From: Carposina sasakii
Lineage: Eukaryota > Arthropoda > Insecta > Lepidoptera > Carposinidae
Assembly (NCBI GenBank): GCA_014607495.2
Contig: CP053155.1
Span: 434,001-498,000, forward strand
DNA length: 64,000 nucleotides
Direction of reading: 5' to 3'
Part shown: one piece after another, positions 1-10,545 of the stretch
Layout: each line of letters starts with the position of its first letter
How positions within the stretch are numbered: the first letter of the stretch is position 1
Notes under the pieces: generated by a model
The model's database searches: none
What the model was told of the DNA's origin: nothing
The model's input: only the letters and a program-made list of their open reading frames with translations
Position numbers and translations under genes: made by a program

Positions 1-301
1 GTTGCTCTTTAAAAAACATTATACAAAGACGAACATAATGCTATATGGTATTATATTATATTCCAATAAACCAGTATTGCTGGAGATCAATTTAATATAA
101 GCAGGTTTTTGCTAGTACTTACCTTGTTCTAAATACACTATTACAAAACAAATTAGCATCCAACAGAGTAGATTTTGGTAAGTTAAAAGACTATTAGTTG
201 TAAAGCGAAGTACCTGTTCTCTTATTAGCAGTACCCGGCATTTAGCCGACGTTACCTGTGGCTGTGCTAACGATAGTTTCGAGTTCCGAAGCGCGGTATA
301 T

Positions 302-351
302 GACGGGACGTGACACGACGTGGCGGGATGTGGCGGGACGTGACACGTTCT
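302..351. repeat. Short GC-rich tandem repeat, about five 10-bp units
   Basis: Five degenerate 10-bp units of the type GACGGGACGT / GGCGGGACGT run head to tail just left of the DD82E transposon. Positions 1-301 show only AT-rich sequence and no gene. The repeat lies outside the transposon terminal inverted repeat, so it belongs to the host flank or an older insertion. Confidence 0.7.
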
Positions 352-356
352 TAATA

Positions 357-398
357 CAGTGCTATCAACTTAAGCTGAGAATTGCATTTGTGTGAGTG
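357..398 (+). repeat. Left terminal inverted repeat of the DD82E element
   Basis: The 42-bp repeat begins CAGTGCTATCAACTTAAGCT. It is the exact reverse complement of 2071-2112 and is preceded by TA at 355-356. Confidence 0.95.
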
Positions 399-431
399 CA
401 CACCGATAGTGTAGAGTGGTAATCGGCTTGT

Positions 432-507
432 GGCGCGGCGCGTCCCGCGCATGGTTTAAACCGGTTTATACTAGTTTATAGCAAGCGGCCTGAGGCGCGG
501 CGCGTCC
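432..507 (+). repeat. Pair of 14-bp direct repeats in the transposon leader
   Basis: The sequence GGCGCGGCGCGTCC occurs at 432-445 and again at 494-507, 62 bp apart, between the left terminal repeat and the transposase start. It is strikingly GC-rich compared with the rest of the element. Its position fits a subterminal protein-binding site or a promoter element, but no function can be read from sequence alone. Confidence 0.6.
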
Positions 508-590
508 GTCCCACATACTTCACTTCACCTCTGGTACTGGTAGCAGATAGACGTGTAATTTTATGTGATTGGTTTCGAAATATTAGTGAA

Positions 591-1952
591 ATGGCTCCTA
601 CTGTAAGTGAATTTCCTGTACGAAAACCATTAAGCAGCCAAGTGAAAGAAATTTTATGTAAATTGAATACGTATTTTAAAGGAGTGAACGAAAAGGATGT
701 GTCAAGTGTCGTTACATCGGCCCAATTGGTAGCGACATCGACGGGAATTCCGCTGTCAACTGTACACAGAGTTTTAGCAGAAGGTAAACGTGCTTTGGAA
801 CATGGAAGAAAATTTAAATCTCCGAAAAAAACAAGATGCAGACAAAATACCATCGTCATTGACGATTTTGACAAAGCAGTAATACGGAGAACAATCCACA
901 ACTTTCACGTCACTGACAGACAGGTTCCCACCATGAAAATATTGCACGAAAAGTTAAAAACAGAAATTAATTTTCCGGGTGGAATTACGACGCTGAGAAA
1001 AGAAGTGGCTCTGTTGGGATTTAAATGGAAAAGGACAGAAGACAATCGCAGAATCCTTATGGAGAAGCACCAAATAAGATATCTGCGAATATTGTTCCTG
1101 ATTAAAATAACTGAATATCGTGCCCAGGGCCGTCCAATCGTGTATACTGACGAAACATATATCGACACGTGTCACACTTCGTCGAAGTCTTATTCAGATG
1201 GAAGCACCTCTGGCTTAAAGAAACCAATTTCCAAGGGAAATCGTTTGATAATAGTTCATGCCGGCGGAAAGGACGGTTTTATACCCAATGCCCTACTCAT
1301 GTTCAAGGCAAACCAAAAAACTGGCGACTATCATCATAATATGAACACCGAGAATTACACAAAATGGTTGCAAACGCAGCTGATTCCAAATTTAGAACCG
1401 AATAGTGTTGTGGTGGTTGACAACGCTGCATATCATAATACGTTACATAATCCCGCCCCCAATTCAAACCATCGTAAACAAACTATGATTGAATGGCTCA
1501 AATATAGAAATATCGACCACTCTGCAGAGATGCTCAAACCGCAACTTTATCAGTTGATTCTACAAAACAAAGCAAGATTTGTTGAATATAAAATTGATAA
1601 TTTGTTCGAAGAACATGGTCACAGCGTTCTACGTCTACCACCCTACCACCCTGATTTCAATCCCATTGAAAATATATGGTCAATGGTAAAAGGATACGTA
1701 GCCAAAAGAAACGTGTCAATGAATATGGACACTATAATGAAATTAACAAATAAAAAAGTTGACGCGATCACTGTACAAGAGTGGAAAAATGTTTGTGACC
1801 ATGCAATTAAAAAAGAAAAAGAATTTCAAAGTCGAGAAACCACAATCGACGATATAACGGAACGATTAATTATTAACACAGGCTCTGACTCTGATGAGTC
1901 ATCAGACGAGAGTGAAGATGAAGATGCAATGAGCGGAGTAGAAGAGTTATAA
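591..1952 (+). CDS. DD82E transposase (IS630-Tc1-mariner superfamily)
   Basis: A 453-residue transposase predicted to cut and rejoin the element ends at TA targets in the nucleus. Residues about 12-66 and 90-147 look like two helix-turn-helix segments for terminal-repeat binding. The RNase H-like catalytic domain shows IVYTDETYIDT with D187, VVVVDNAAYHN with D277 and PPYHPDFNPIENIWSMVK with E360. Eighty-two residues separate the second D from the E, much longer than the 34-41 of common Tc1 and mariner enzymes, so the family is DD82E. The C-terminus (about 431-453) is a Ser/Asp/Glu-rich acidic tail. The chosen start is the first ATG, in a reasonable context (GTGAAATGG), and leaves the whole N-terminal domain intact. 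The ORF fills the space between the terminal repeats with no intron, stop or frameshift. Confidence 0.93.
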   Translation: MAPTVSEFPVRKPLSSQVKEILCKLNTYFKGVNEKDVSSVVTSAQLVATSTGIPLSTVHRVLAEGKRALEHGRKFKSPKKTRCRQNTIVIDDFDKAVIRRTIHNFHVTDRQVPTMKILHEKLKTEINFPGGITTLRKEVALLGFKWKRTEDNRRILMEKHQIRYLRILFLIKITEYRAQGRPIVYTDETYIDTCHTSSKSYSDGSTSGLKKPISKGNRLIIVHAGGKDGFIPNALLMFKANQKTGDYHHNMNTENYTKWLQTQLIPNLEPNSVVVVDNAAYHNTLHNPAPNSNHRKQTMIEWLKYRNIDHSAEMLKPQLYQLILQNKARFVEYKIDNLFEEHGHSVLRLPPYHPDFNPIENIWSMVKGYVAKRNVSMNMDTIMKLTNKKVDAITVQEWKNVCDHAIKKEKEFQSRETTIDDITERLIINTGSDSDESSDESEDEDAMSGVEEL

Positions 1953-2017
1953 GATTCAGTCATTATGAGGTCGAGAATTGGACAGTTAGTAACATTGTGT
2001 TTTATGGACTTCCTTTT

Positions 2018-2023
2018 AATAAA
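2018..2023 (+). promoter_or_regulatory. Polyadenylation signal of the transposase gene
   Basis: A canonical AATAAA lies 66 bp after the stop codon and before the right terminal repeat. A transcript ending here would stay inside the element. Confidence 0.6.
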
Positions 2024-2070
2024 ACATTAATTTTATTTGTATGTGTTTTACTAACAGTACTTTTGGCGAT

Positions 2071-2112
2071 CACTCACACAAATGCAATTCTCAGCTTAAG
2101 TTGATAGCACTG
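2071..2112 (-). repeat. Right terminal inverted repeat of the DD82E element
   Basis: A 42-bp exact reverse complement of 357-398, followed by TA at 2113-2114. Confidence 0.95.
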
Positions 2113-2114
2113 TA

Positions 2115-3229
2115 CCTGTTTAAACAACGAAGCCTTGCGAACTTTAACGGAACTAAATAAAGTAAATGCATCAGTGTTAAAGTATTAATGATACTGGTGC
2201 CAAAGTCAGTGGAAAATATAACTGAAACGAAGAGTTACTGCTGCTCTACCAGTTAGTTTTACTTGTAGTATTTAAACTAGGCAATGTTAGTTTAAATACT
2301 ACTTTAGTTTGGTTTACATTAATATGTGAACATTCCTTACTTAAGTATTTGTAAATGACTGATAAAACTTTCTTTTTTTAATTTAAAAATAATGAAATCA
2401 CATTTAGTACGATATATTATATCTGACTTTTATTAAATTTATATGAAATAATGGAGGTTCATGATCTCTTCGGGAAAGGAGGGGAAATCTCATGTACCCA
2501 CTAATGTATGTAAAATTCATTTTGAAGGTTGAGCTTTATAATAAATATTATAGGTAATTTAATTTTAATCCGTCGAATTATTCAATCTTCAAATTATGTC
2601 ACGGCCTAGCTAGACAGACATGTTTATTTTTAATTAACTGCTACTGATTGAATATTCACTCCTATATTTCCTAATAAACTTACTAACCCACGACTTTTTA
2701 CAGTGACCTATTACTTCACAACACATAATATGTATAGCAACCTATACAAATACAGGAATATTAAGCAAAACAACTTAACAGTTTCGCATTTAACCCAAAC
2801 GTACGGAGCGCGAAGTTGCTGCAACCACTGCTGCAACAAGTTGCCGCCAACTAACTTGTACAGCTAAATATTCAATTACATACAAACATACGAGCTTGAA
2901 TATATTATGCCCAGCGTGGGGATGTTTGTTGGTAGTTTAATATTATAACATGTTATGTTATGTCATAGTATTATTAAATAATATGTGATTATGTCGCACT
3001 TTTAAGTTATTTTACTTAAATTTTAGTTAACTAGGATGGTAACAAGAGAGTCTATTAAGGAACTGAACTGCCGACTGCCTTAAAAATAAATTACACTGAT
3101 CTTTGCTTCTTTATTTATAAAAATTGGTATTTGATAAAAATTTCAATGTAATGATTTTATAATAAGAAAAATATTACCAGTATGCCTTAAATTAAAATAA
3201 ATATAGTGGCGTTGCTTAGAACGTATAAA
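2115..3229. other. AT-rich stretch without recognisable gene
   Basis: No ORF of meaningful length on either strand, no inverted repeat that I could find by eye, and no match to the repeat families seen elsewhere in the window. Confidence 0.6.
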
Positions 3230-3748
3230 TTTAAATATCTGGGACACATTTTGACCTCAATGATAATGATGACATTGAAAGGGAGCGGAGGGCGTTGGCG
3301 GTGAGAGCTAACATGGTTGCCCGCAGGTTTGCACGATGTTCCAGGTACGTGAAAGTCACGCTCTTTAGAGGGTATTACACCTCTTTTTATACATGCAGCC
3401 TGTGGGCGGAATACACTCCAAAGTCTTATAGCGCCTTTCGAGTCCAATACAATAATGTATTCAGGCTGCCAAGGTACTGCAGTGCGTCAGGGATGTTTGC
3501 TGCAAATCGTGTAGATTATTTTTACACGACAATGCCCAAAAGATGCGCATACCTGGTGCACAGGGTGCGGGGTAGCGCCAACTGCATTCTGCGCATGATT
3601 GCAGGCTAGACTGTACATATGTCAACCACTGCTGCACAACAGTCGAGTACAATATTATAAATTGTATTTTACTAACCTAGGTTAACAACATTGTTAGTAA
3701 CAAAATGGATCCTAAGGTCTGAAATAAATAAAATTATTATTATATTAT
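3230..3748 (+). pseudogene. 3' end of a non-LTR retrotransposon (RT C-terminal region)
   Basis: A 5'-truncated LINE copy. The conceptual protein starts FKYLGHILTS, shifts frame by one base near 3258, then continues through ERERRALAVRANMVARRFAR, YTCSLWAEYTPKSYSA, LPRYCSASGMFA and VHRVRGSANCILRMIAG to a stop at 3607-3609. This series is the familiar C-terminal part of insect non-LTR reverse transcriptase polyproteins downstream of the catalytic palm. A few residues are missing where members normally read an extended Leu-rich segment before LPR. The sequence continues past the stop into an AT-rich tail ending in short ATT repeats about 3748, as expected for a LINE 3' end. I cannot assign the clade with confidence. 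The copy is dead on arrival: truncated, frameshifted and without endonuclease. Confidence 0.75.
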
Positions 3749-3749
3749 A

Positions 3750-4115
3750 CTGGGTGTAAAAAGACAACGTTGTTCTTTTAATACCTCGTATTCTTTGTAA
3801 CATCACGATCATTTTTTTCTATGGAAGCACCCCTGGGAAACCACGGGTTTCCAAGATATTGAGGTCCAAAGTTACATGAATATCAGCATTTTTTAAAGTA
3901 AATCCACCTAGAAACAGTTAACAAACATTAATTTTAAAGACACCATATTAATATTTAAAAATGTTAGTTTTGTAGGTACATTTGTCAAACGAATACATTG
4001 CTTGCAATAAAATGAGATTTTTTGTTTCGCAGGGTTGGTTCCATAGAAAAAAATTATCGTTACGTTACAAAGAATACAAGGTATTAAAATAACAACGTTG
4101 TCTTTTTACACCCTG
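3750..4115. mobile_element. TA-flanked MITE, family A, divergent subfamily
   Basis: Ends are GTGTAAAAAGACAACGTTGT on the left and its near-perfect complement on the right, flanked by TA at 3748-3749 and 4116-4117. The interior shares the block CACGATCATTTTT...ATGGAAGCA...CTGGGAA with the five family A copies at 13737, 20190, 41699, 48632 and 56947, but the outer sequence differs. It has no coding capacity. TA flanks suggest a Tc1/mariner-type source. Confidence 0.75.
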
Positions 4116-4117
4116 TA

Positions 4118-5429
4118 TAACTATGTAGTTTATAAATAACAGATGTTTCGTACGCCAGATGTTTATGTTACAATCGTTTTATTATCCATTACCTCTTCAT
4201 CTACCCTCTATTATGTGAAGACATATTTAAATATGACAAGTTTGATTTAAAAATAAATAATTCAGAGTAAATTCAAATAATTAGTAAGTAATTCAGAGAA
4301 ATTTCTACCCTTCTTGTACTTGCAAATAAATATTTTTCCCTGTATAAAAAAAAATCAGAGTTAAAAATATAACTTTGTAATATTTATACTTCATAATAAA
4401 ATCTAATTTTAAAATTATTAATTAAAGTTTTATGCACTCGAACCTAGTATTTTTATTTAGTTTCGTATTACTCGTTCATTTCCGGCCATTTTCTTATTAA
4501 CCAATTTCGAAATCGTATTAATATCATGTACTAAGTAATTAAGGTCAAAAATATAATCTGATAATATTTTATTAATCGTTTAGGTTTCTCAGAAAGGAAT
4601 ATTTAATAACGATAATCTCATACAAAATCCCGAGTGCGTTAATCAAAGTAAAATCTAACACTCATCTTTAAAATATAACCAGAATTCATGGAATTTTGGT
4701 CTTGTTTGAACAAGAGTCGCGAGGCTTTAGGGATCTCGAATCAGGCGAGACTTGTCGAGATCATGGAGCAGGTATGATGAGGAGATTTTATATAAACGGC
4801 TTTAAAAAACACCGAATGGGGGAGGAGCGAGACAGTAGCTCAAGTAATACGATACTTAATGTAGAGTCGGTTACCTAACAATACATAATTCACATATTTC
4901 ACTAGTAAGCCTATTTAAGTCCAAGATGATAAGAAGTAACTTATCCTTCCTATGTAGCAAGGTAAACTGTAGGTTAAATTGTTAGTCAAACACACCAACA
5001 ATGCCCGCGCAACGGTGACACTATTTATAACGTCGTCGTAGTCACCTCCTTTGTGTATTTTCTCCACGGTCGAGATAAACTCAATACAAAACCAACGAAG
5101 CATTCGAAATGTCGCGGATCCGGCATTTGTTTAACGAACCAAAACAAAATTACATTTCCCACTTTCACAAAATATTAATTGGACCTAGAATTAAAGTAAA
5201 GATTTATTGAAAGCCGAACGGATTTAATTAATTTTGAAGAAAAGCAAGTATTGATATAGCTGGATTGAAATTTGGAATTAGTGACTCAGGTTAAGAACTT
5301 TGTGAAGTAAAGACGAGTATATCTTTATATTGAACTTGTACACCTATTTGTCCTAATAAAGGTAACTTATTATCTGTCCATGTTTTTAGTGCAATATCAA
5401 TATCATCTAATTTTGGCAGATTATCATCT
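4118..5429. other. AT-rich stretch without recognisable gene
   Basis: Only short ORFs that look random. No repeat family recognised. Confidence 0.55.
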
Positions 5430-5720
5430 TCTTAATATATAAAAAATCCGTGTCACTGTGTATGTTCCGAATAAACTCAAAAACGAGTCAACTGATATAC
5501 ATGAAAATTGGCATATATATGTAATTTGGTCCAACTTAGATGATAGGATAGTTATTATTTAAATTAATGGTCTTAATAACTAATAATTAATAAAAAACTG
5601 ATCATCAACGTTGGTTGTTGTTATTAATCGTACGTTCCATAAGTCTGCAACAGATGGCGCCTTCTGAATTCTTCTGTCTTTTCTGCAGTCCACGCGGATG
5701 GAGTCGCGGGCGTCCGCTAT
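5430..5720 (+). mobile_element. Helitron-like non-autonomous element
   Basis: Begins TCTTAATATATAAAAAATCC and ends in the Helitron-type 3' hairpin region CACGCGGATGGAGTCGCGGG followed by CGTCCGCTAT. The last four bases are CTAT rather than CTAG/CTAA, so the 3' terminus has either mutated or the copy is a variant. There is no coding sequence for a Rep/helicase. Confidence 0.6.
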
Positions 5721-5880
5721 TCCATATACATTTTGCTGTTGTTTCACTTAACAGTGTAAACGCACACCCAGAATCTACCTCTATTTCTACCTTTATTTCA
5801 TTTAACAAAACGTTAATCATAAACGCGGCAACCTTATCTTGTCTTCCTCATTTACAGAAAAAAAACACGACTGCTTAAAA

Positions 5881-6055
5881 GTGTCACTCTCACGCGTAGC
5901 TCTCACGACAAGACGAATCTAATGACACCTCTGAAGATCAAATGCGATTAGCCGTTTAGGTCCTACTTACAAGAGCGTACTAAAAATATACATACATACA
6001 AACTTACAGTCCAAAAATATAACCCTTCTTTTGGCACAGAAAAAAAATTGTGATC
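5881..6055 (-). mobile_element. Fragment of CGCAGTCGGGT repeat family (family C)
   Basis: Contains the family segments GACGAATCTAATGACACCTC, GATTAGCCGTTTAGG and ATACATACAAACTTAC also seen at 39497-39787 and 56905-57446. The terminal CGCAGTCGGGT is decayed here. Confidence 0.55.
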
Positions 6056-6516
6056 ATAAAGACAGTATTTTGTTTGTGATTGTCTGCTCGACAAGCACCT
6101 TGATCTAGCGCATATAATGTATTTTTTTAAAGTAGGTAGATACTACTTTTATCTTATATCTATACTATATATTTTAATACATACCTTTTTCTTAATAATA
6201 AGGAAATCACTCTGTTTAAGTATTCACCTACATCCGAATATGGCATACAACAGAATATCCTATATACAAATAGTCCAGTTAAGGGCCATATTTGTATACG
6301 TGGAAACTGAACTATCGACAAAATATAAATAACCGTTTAGTTTTATCCTTCCGGATCAATGGCTCCGTGTTGGACTCTCATTGAGGAAGGACAAAGAGGA
6401 GGTGGCACATAATAATATTTGTTTATTCAGATTAGTATGTCGTTGCTAGAATGTGGTTGTTGGACGGTAGGGTAGACTGGTAGCAGACAAAATATTTTTG
6501 TATTGGGCCGATTAGG

Positions 6517-6737
6517 CAGTGTGTAATAAAAAGGGTATGTTAAGCGAATTGCTATGATAGGTAATAGCCCAGTATAATGCATGAATGAATTCTTTGTCAT
6601 TGTATTGGGTACTTAATAGGTGGTAAAACATACGTTCAAAAATTAAAAACTTCTGCTTTCAATTCTCAAATTTTGTGGATGAGTTCTTTACAGTGGGCTA
6701 TTTTCATGTCTTAATACACCCCTTCTGTTACAACCTG
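6517..6737. mobile_element. MITE family B (GGTTGTAACAGAAGG ends)
   Basis: Left end CAGTGTGTAATAAAAAGGGT followed by ATGTTAAGCGAA; right end CCCCTTCTGTTACAACCTG. The two ends are imperfect inverted repeats and match complete copies at 23695-24085 and 33323-33552. The right side is followed by TA. Non-coding. Confidence 0.65.
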
Positions 6738-6885
6738 TATAGATACTAATCTCTAATTTAAATTCTAATAATCTCGGGCGTTGGCGATATATAATTATGT
6801 TGAATGTAATATAAGTGGTTTCGCTGTAGTAGTTAGTAGGTATGTATTGCATGCTAGGTGATCGAATCTGGTTTTTCATCGCGAC

Positions 6886-6962
6886 TGTAGTTGCCTGCGA
6901 TCGCAATCATGAGTTGTCAGATTCGAGGGTCAGTGGAGGGTGTAGGGCCTGGTGATGGGCGA
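6886..6962 (+). repeat. Dispersed repeat with GAGGGTCAGTGGAGGGTGTA core
   Basis: The segment TGTAGTTGCCTGCGATCGCA...GAGGGTCAGTGGAGGGTGTA recurs in diverged form at 12105-12172 (+), 25312-25415 (-), 49868-49935 (+) and 51805-51885 (-). Boundaries and class of the repeat are unclear. Confidence 0.55.
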
Positions 6963-6964
6963 AC

Positions 6965-7807
6965 ATAATGTTAAAAGAAAATATTTATAATAGCAAATTA
7001 ATATGATATATTTTAATATTAAATAATATAAGTAAAATTGTTCTTGCTACATTGCATATATTTAGGCTGTGTTCAATCTAAACTGACTGTCAGCCGCTGA
7101 TAATAAGCGAGCGTTAAGCCTCATTTACATGATACGATGTTGATACTATTTCTGGTCTGTTACATATAATTGTACTAAGGCACTAAATAACTGGCATGGA
7201 CACAATGTTTAAGTTTTTACTAGTAAATAATTGAATATCATTATTTTATTGCTCTTGACTGAAAATCTTATCATGTAAATGTGCCTTTAACTTTTTTATA
7301 TTTTTTTTATTTACACCTAACCGTTACGCAATACGTAGTTGACTTATCGCATTTGCTCTTTGTTCTTCCTTTACGTTGTGCAGCCTCCTGTAGCCAATTA
7401 TAGCGGCCTCTAGCCGACTATAGCCGTTTATAGCAGTTAATTAGGTCAGGCTGGTCACCGACACAGCTACATACATAAATGATGCTCATTGATTGTATAT
7501 TTCGATATTATATCTTTAATATCACACTTTGCATGTCGTATTTCCATTTCAATTATTTATATGCGAAGTCAAAGTATAATGGCCTTTCATGGTGTTATCA
7601 CTTGTAATGTGGTTAACAAGGAACTATTTAGATAATAATTCATATCAAAAGTATCCCTTGATAAAACTTTTTAAACGTGTCATAGCAAATTAATGTCAAA
7701 ATAAAGTGTTTTTTAATAAGTAACCTTTTATTTCTTCGAAGGTATGAGATTTTACTAAATACTTTTAATTTAGAAAAGAGATGGTAAAATTCATCATCCG
7801 AGTAATT
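6965..7807. other. AT-rich stretch without recognisable gene
   Basis: Contains TAGCCGAC/TAGCCG/TATAGC short repetitions near 7390-7440 but nothing that supports a gene. Confidence 0.5.
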
Positions 7808-7905
7808 GACCCGGTAGATCAGTGGTGAGAGCACTAGCACGGAATGCAGAGGTCGTGGGTTCGATTCCCACTCGGATGAAGAATTTTTTCCATTTCTTTA
7901 TTAAT
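7808..7905 (+). mobile_element. tRNA-derived SINE head (SINE family 1)
   Basis: The sequence CCGGTAGATCAGTGGTGAGA followed by GGTCGTGGGTTCGATTCCCA gives a pol III A box and an excellent B box (GGTTCGATTCC) with a T-arm stem, but the anticodon stem and acceptor do not pair properly, so this is not a functional tRNA. The tRNA part is followed by AAGAATTTTTTCCATTTCTT, shared with the copy at 17390-17497 (-). A related head lies at 36713-36790. Confidence 0.7.
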
Positions 7906-7971
7906 AATTTTACTTTTAACTTGTTTTGACTAAATAGTCCATTACATTAAGCCGTAAAGTTAATTGAGTAT

Positions 7972-8202
7972 TACCCGACTGCGCGACGCAAAGGAGTGGT
8001 AATGTGTTTAACAGCCTATGTATGTATGTATGTATGTTCCTTTGAAGCACTACACAGACCGATTTTTATAATTCATACGTCAATCGATTCCTCTTAGTCC
8101 GGCGAGTGTCACTAAAGACATGACGTTAGTGAAAATCCAATATGGCGACTACTGGACGATTTTTATTATTACATAGTTTGGTTCTTTTTTACGCAGTCGG
8201 GT
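7972..8202 (+). mobile_element. MITE-like repeat with ACCCGACTGCG / CGCAGTCGGGT ends (family C)
   Basis: The left end ACCCGACTGCG at 7973-7983 is the inverse of CGCAGTCGGGT at 8192-8202. The interior includes (TATG)n at 8015-8037 and a stretch with ATCCAATATGGCG. Other copies or pieces are at 5881, 10488, 12490, 39288, 39497, 43575 and 56905. Confidence 0.6.
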
Positions 8203-8204
8203 TT

Positions 8205-9320
8205 TTGGATTTTTAAATTATGTTTTTTTTTTATTTCAAGACTAGCAGACGCCCACAGTCAAATACAAAATTTGCGTTCCCGTGAAAACTTACTTAATAC
8301 TCTCCTATATTCTTCAAGGAATATTCATGCCAAATAGCATTTAACGCCGTTGATATATTTCAGCTGTATGTTGTCTCTCAAATCACTGAATTTAGTCAAC
8401 AAAGGAAGATTTTAATATCCTATTTATAAGCCAAAATATCCTCTCTGTTGGGACGGAAGGTTGTAGATTTGAGGAAATAAAATATTCGTTGAACAATACG
8501 GTTTATTGGCCACTGAATTGATCACGCATTGATTGATTGGTGGCGGTCTCTAGCGAATACACAACTCATAGTTTAAAGCCGCAATTCAGGTATTCGTTAC
8601 ATAGACTCAACATTTTACTAGAAAATATTTATGATAGCTAACACAGAAACATAGAATAATAAGTTCTCCAGAACACGTGATCACGCACACTTTTAAAGCA
8701 ACTTTAAAACTCCAAAGACATTTCTAGATCGAAATGTCTCTAAGACCTCGAGAGAAATGATCGAAGACTATCTAGATTTAGCAACAATCCGCGGTTTGGA
8801 AAGAAAAACGGAAGATGCGGGATTTTCGCCTCGTATTTTATACACTACCCGGCATACATTTGTCATGGATGACTCCTTCTGGAGACTCGTTATTCTATGC
8901 ACAGAAAGTAGGACAATATCACATCCTCCATTACAGCTGCATCACCTGTACAGAACATCAGAAGACACCTGCATTGTGCTCGGTTACAATGCACACAATA
9001 CACTGCGTGCAGTAGCTCATTCGTGCTCTGTACATTGCGGGTTTAGTATGGTAGTATTTCTTTGGTAGTGTTTTTACATACATATTATAGTATGTTTAGC
9101 ATAGCTGTTAATATTCTACCTTAACAACATAGTTATATGTAATATCACGTATAAAAACAATTAAGAGAACGAGTTTTATAGCTGCGAATAACAAAATAAA
9201 ATTTTGTATATCGATTATATACCATAACATACGTATATAAAGGATTTATAATGTACCCCATAGAACATTATAGTTTAGAACGTACATTATCTAGATTGAA
9301 AGATAACTCGCAGGAGAATA
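8205..9320. other. Stretch without recognisable gene
   Basis: A 103-codon ORF at 8757-9068 shows no family features and lacks supporting context. I see no other structure. Confidence 0.5.
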
Positions 9321-9444
9321 CTGTGGGGTAAGCACGAACCTTTTTACGCGGCGTAACGCTAGCGACTCGCTAGCAAAATCTATGTGATTTGACAGTTGGA
9401 CGATAGCGTTACGGACTATCGAGAGGTTCGTGCTTACCCCTCTG
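9321..9444. mobile_element. 124-bp foldback MITE, copy 1
   Basis: GGGGTAAGCACGAACCT at 9325-9341 is inverted at 9424-9440. The interior shows nested complementary tracts around CGTAACGCTAGCGACTCGCT and GATAGCGTTACGG, so most of it can fold on itself. A near-identical copy of the same length lies at 60378-60501. The outer bases CTG/CAG resemble hAT ends, but no 8-bp duplication is visible. Confidence 0.75.
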
Positions 9445-9756
9445 ACCTAAATACAACATTGTGATAGGGGTGCAGGGAGGAACATCGGCTAAGTTATTGT
9501 ATCGCCAAGTATTGATTTTATAGGTTACTTATAGGTTACTTATAGGTCCACCTTACGACGAAGTGTATTCTATGTATCTCCCCGAGGAACGTCCCCAATT
9601 AGACGCCAAATGTCCAAGACTTGGTCCGCCTAGATTTCCTGTGGAAATTTCGGAAAATCTCTTCTCATTGGACCTTTACATCACAAAAGGAAGTAACCGT
9701 TCAAATGTAACGTATCTAGCTCATGTAGTTTTTGGCGTTGATAAATCAGTCAGGAC

Positions 9757-9985
9757 ATGTTACGCGACTTCGTCCGCGTGGACTGCTGAAAAAACAAAAT
9801 GTCGAAATTATCCGGGATAAAAATATTTCCCCAGGATAAAAAGGAGCCTATGTGTTAATTCAGGGTGTCAGCTAACTCCATACTAAATGTTATTAAAATC
9901 ACTCCAGCCGTTTTTACGTAAAAGAGTAACAAACATCCATCCATCCATACTTACAAACTTTCACGTTTATAATATTAAGTAGGCT
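9757..9985 (-). mobile_element. Helitron-like fragment
   Basis: In reverse orientation it reads from a 5' part with TTAATATTATAAACGTGAAA to a 3' part with CCACGCGGACGAAGTCGCG. The middle has the CATAGGCTCCTTTTTATCC and AATATTTTTATCCCGGATAA segments shared with other copies (for example 21657 and 44150). The 3' CTRR terminus is missing. Confidence 0.6.
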
Positions 9986-10123
9986 TGTATGAACTACACT
10001 ATGAACTACCTAACTACTTAATAGGTACTGGTAAGCATTCCATACATACTATTTTTGTGTGAATTCCCACTAAATACGAGCTTTAGTTGTTAGTAGCTCG
10101 CCCTATTTATGGATAGGCTATCC

Positions 10124-10466
10124 AGCGGTGATAGCCCAGAAGACGTGCACCTTCCAAGCGGGAGACGTGGGTTCGATCCCAGTTACGGGCCTGTACCAAT
10201 GAATTTATTACATGTACATATTTTAATGTTGTAAAATTGTCACTTAGGTCATGCCTCGGAAAGCACGTAAAACCGTTGGTCCTGCGCCTGATCTCTCTCC
10301 GGTCGTGTCGGCTTTCCGTCCCATCGGACTTTGAAAGTGAGGGAATAGAGAGTGCATCTGTGTTTGCGCACACACTTGTGCACTATAATATCTCCAGCGT
10401 ACCTGGCCAATCTCCGTAAAGATTGGTCGCCTTGGCCGAAATACGGTCGGAGATCATCATCATCCA
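10124..10466 (+). mobile_element. tRNA-derived SINE, family 2, near-complete copy
   Basis: The head AGCGGTGATAGCCCAGAAGA...GGGTTCGATCCCAG is tRNA-like, with a recognisable B box; the A box is better kept in the 46613-46950 copy (TAGCCCAGTGG). A conserved body follows (AAGCACGTAAAACCGTTGGT, CGGTCGTGTCGGCTTTCCGT, GTTTGCGCACACACTTGTGC) and a tail of ATCATCATC. It is copied at 46613-46950 (-) and, rearranged, at 61434-61680. Such elements are transcribed by RNA polymerase III and mobilised by LINE enzymes. Confidence 0.75.
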
Positions 10467-10487
10467 GTAAAAAGGGAGGAGTATTTA

Positions 10488-10545
10488 ATATTATTTTACC
10501 CGACTGTGCTAGAAGGAGGTTTATGTTTTTCTAGTGTATGTTTGT
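10488..10545 (+). mobile_element. Fragment of family C repeat
   Basis: TTACCCGACTGTGCTAGAAG with the following GTTTATGTTTTTCTAGTGTA matches the left end of family C copies. Confidence 0.5.

Larger units (their letters stand above)
357..2112 (+). mobile_element. Complete DD82E (Sailor-like) Tc1/mariner-superfamily transposon
   Basis: A 1756-bp element bounded by perfect 42-bp terminal inverted repeats (357-398 and 2071-2112) and flanked on both sides by TA (355-356 and 2113-2114), the target duplication of the IS630-Tc1-mariner superfamily. It holds one transposase gene, a leader of about 190 bp and a short 3' region with a polyadenylation signal. The repeats read as identical and the ORF has no stop or frameshift, so the copy looks recent and possibly competent. 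Family assignment rests on the transposase D-E spacing; the name Sailor is from memory of the described DD82E group. Confidence 0.92.

Noticed and set aside
476..1175. Minus-strand ORFs opposite the transposase
   Set aside because: They are antisense shadows of the 591-1952 transposase and lack any motif.
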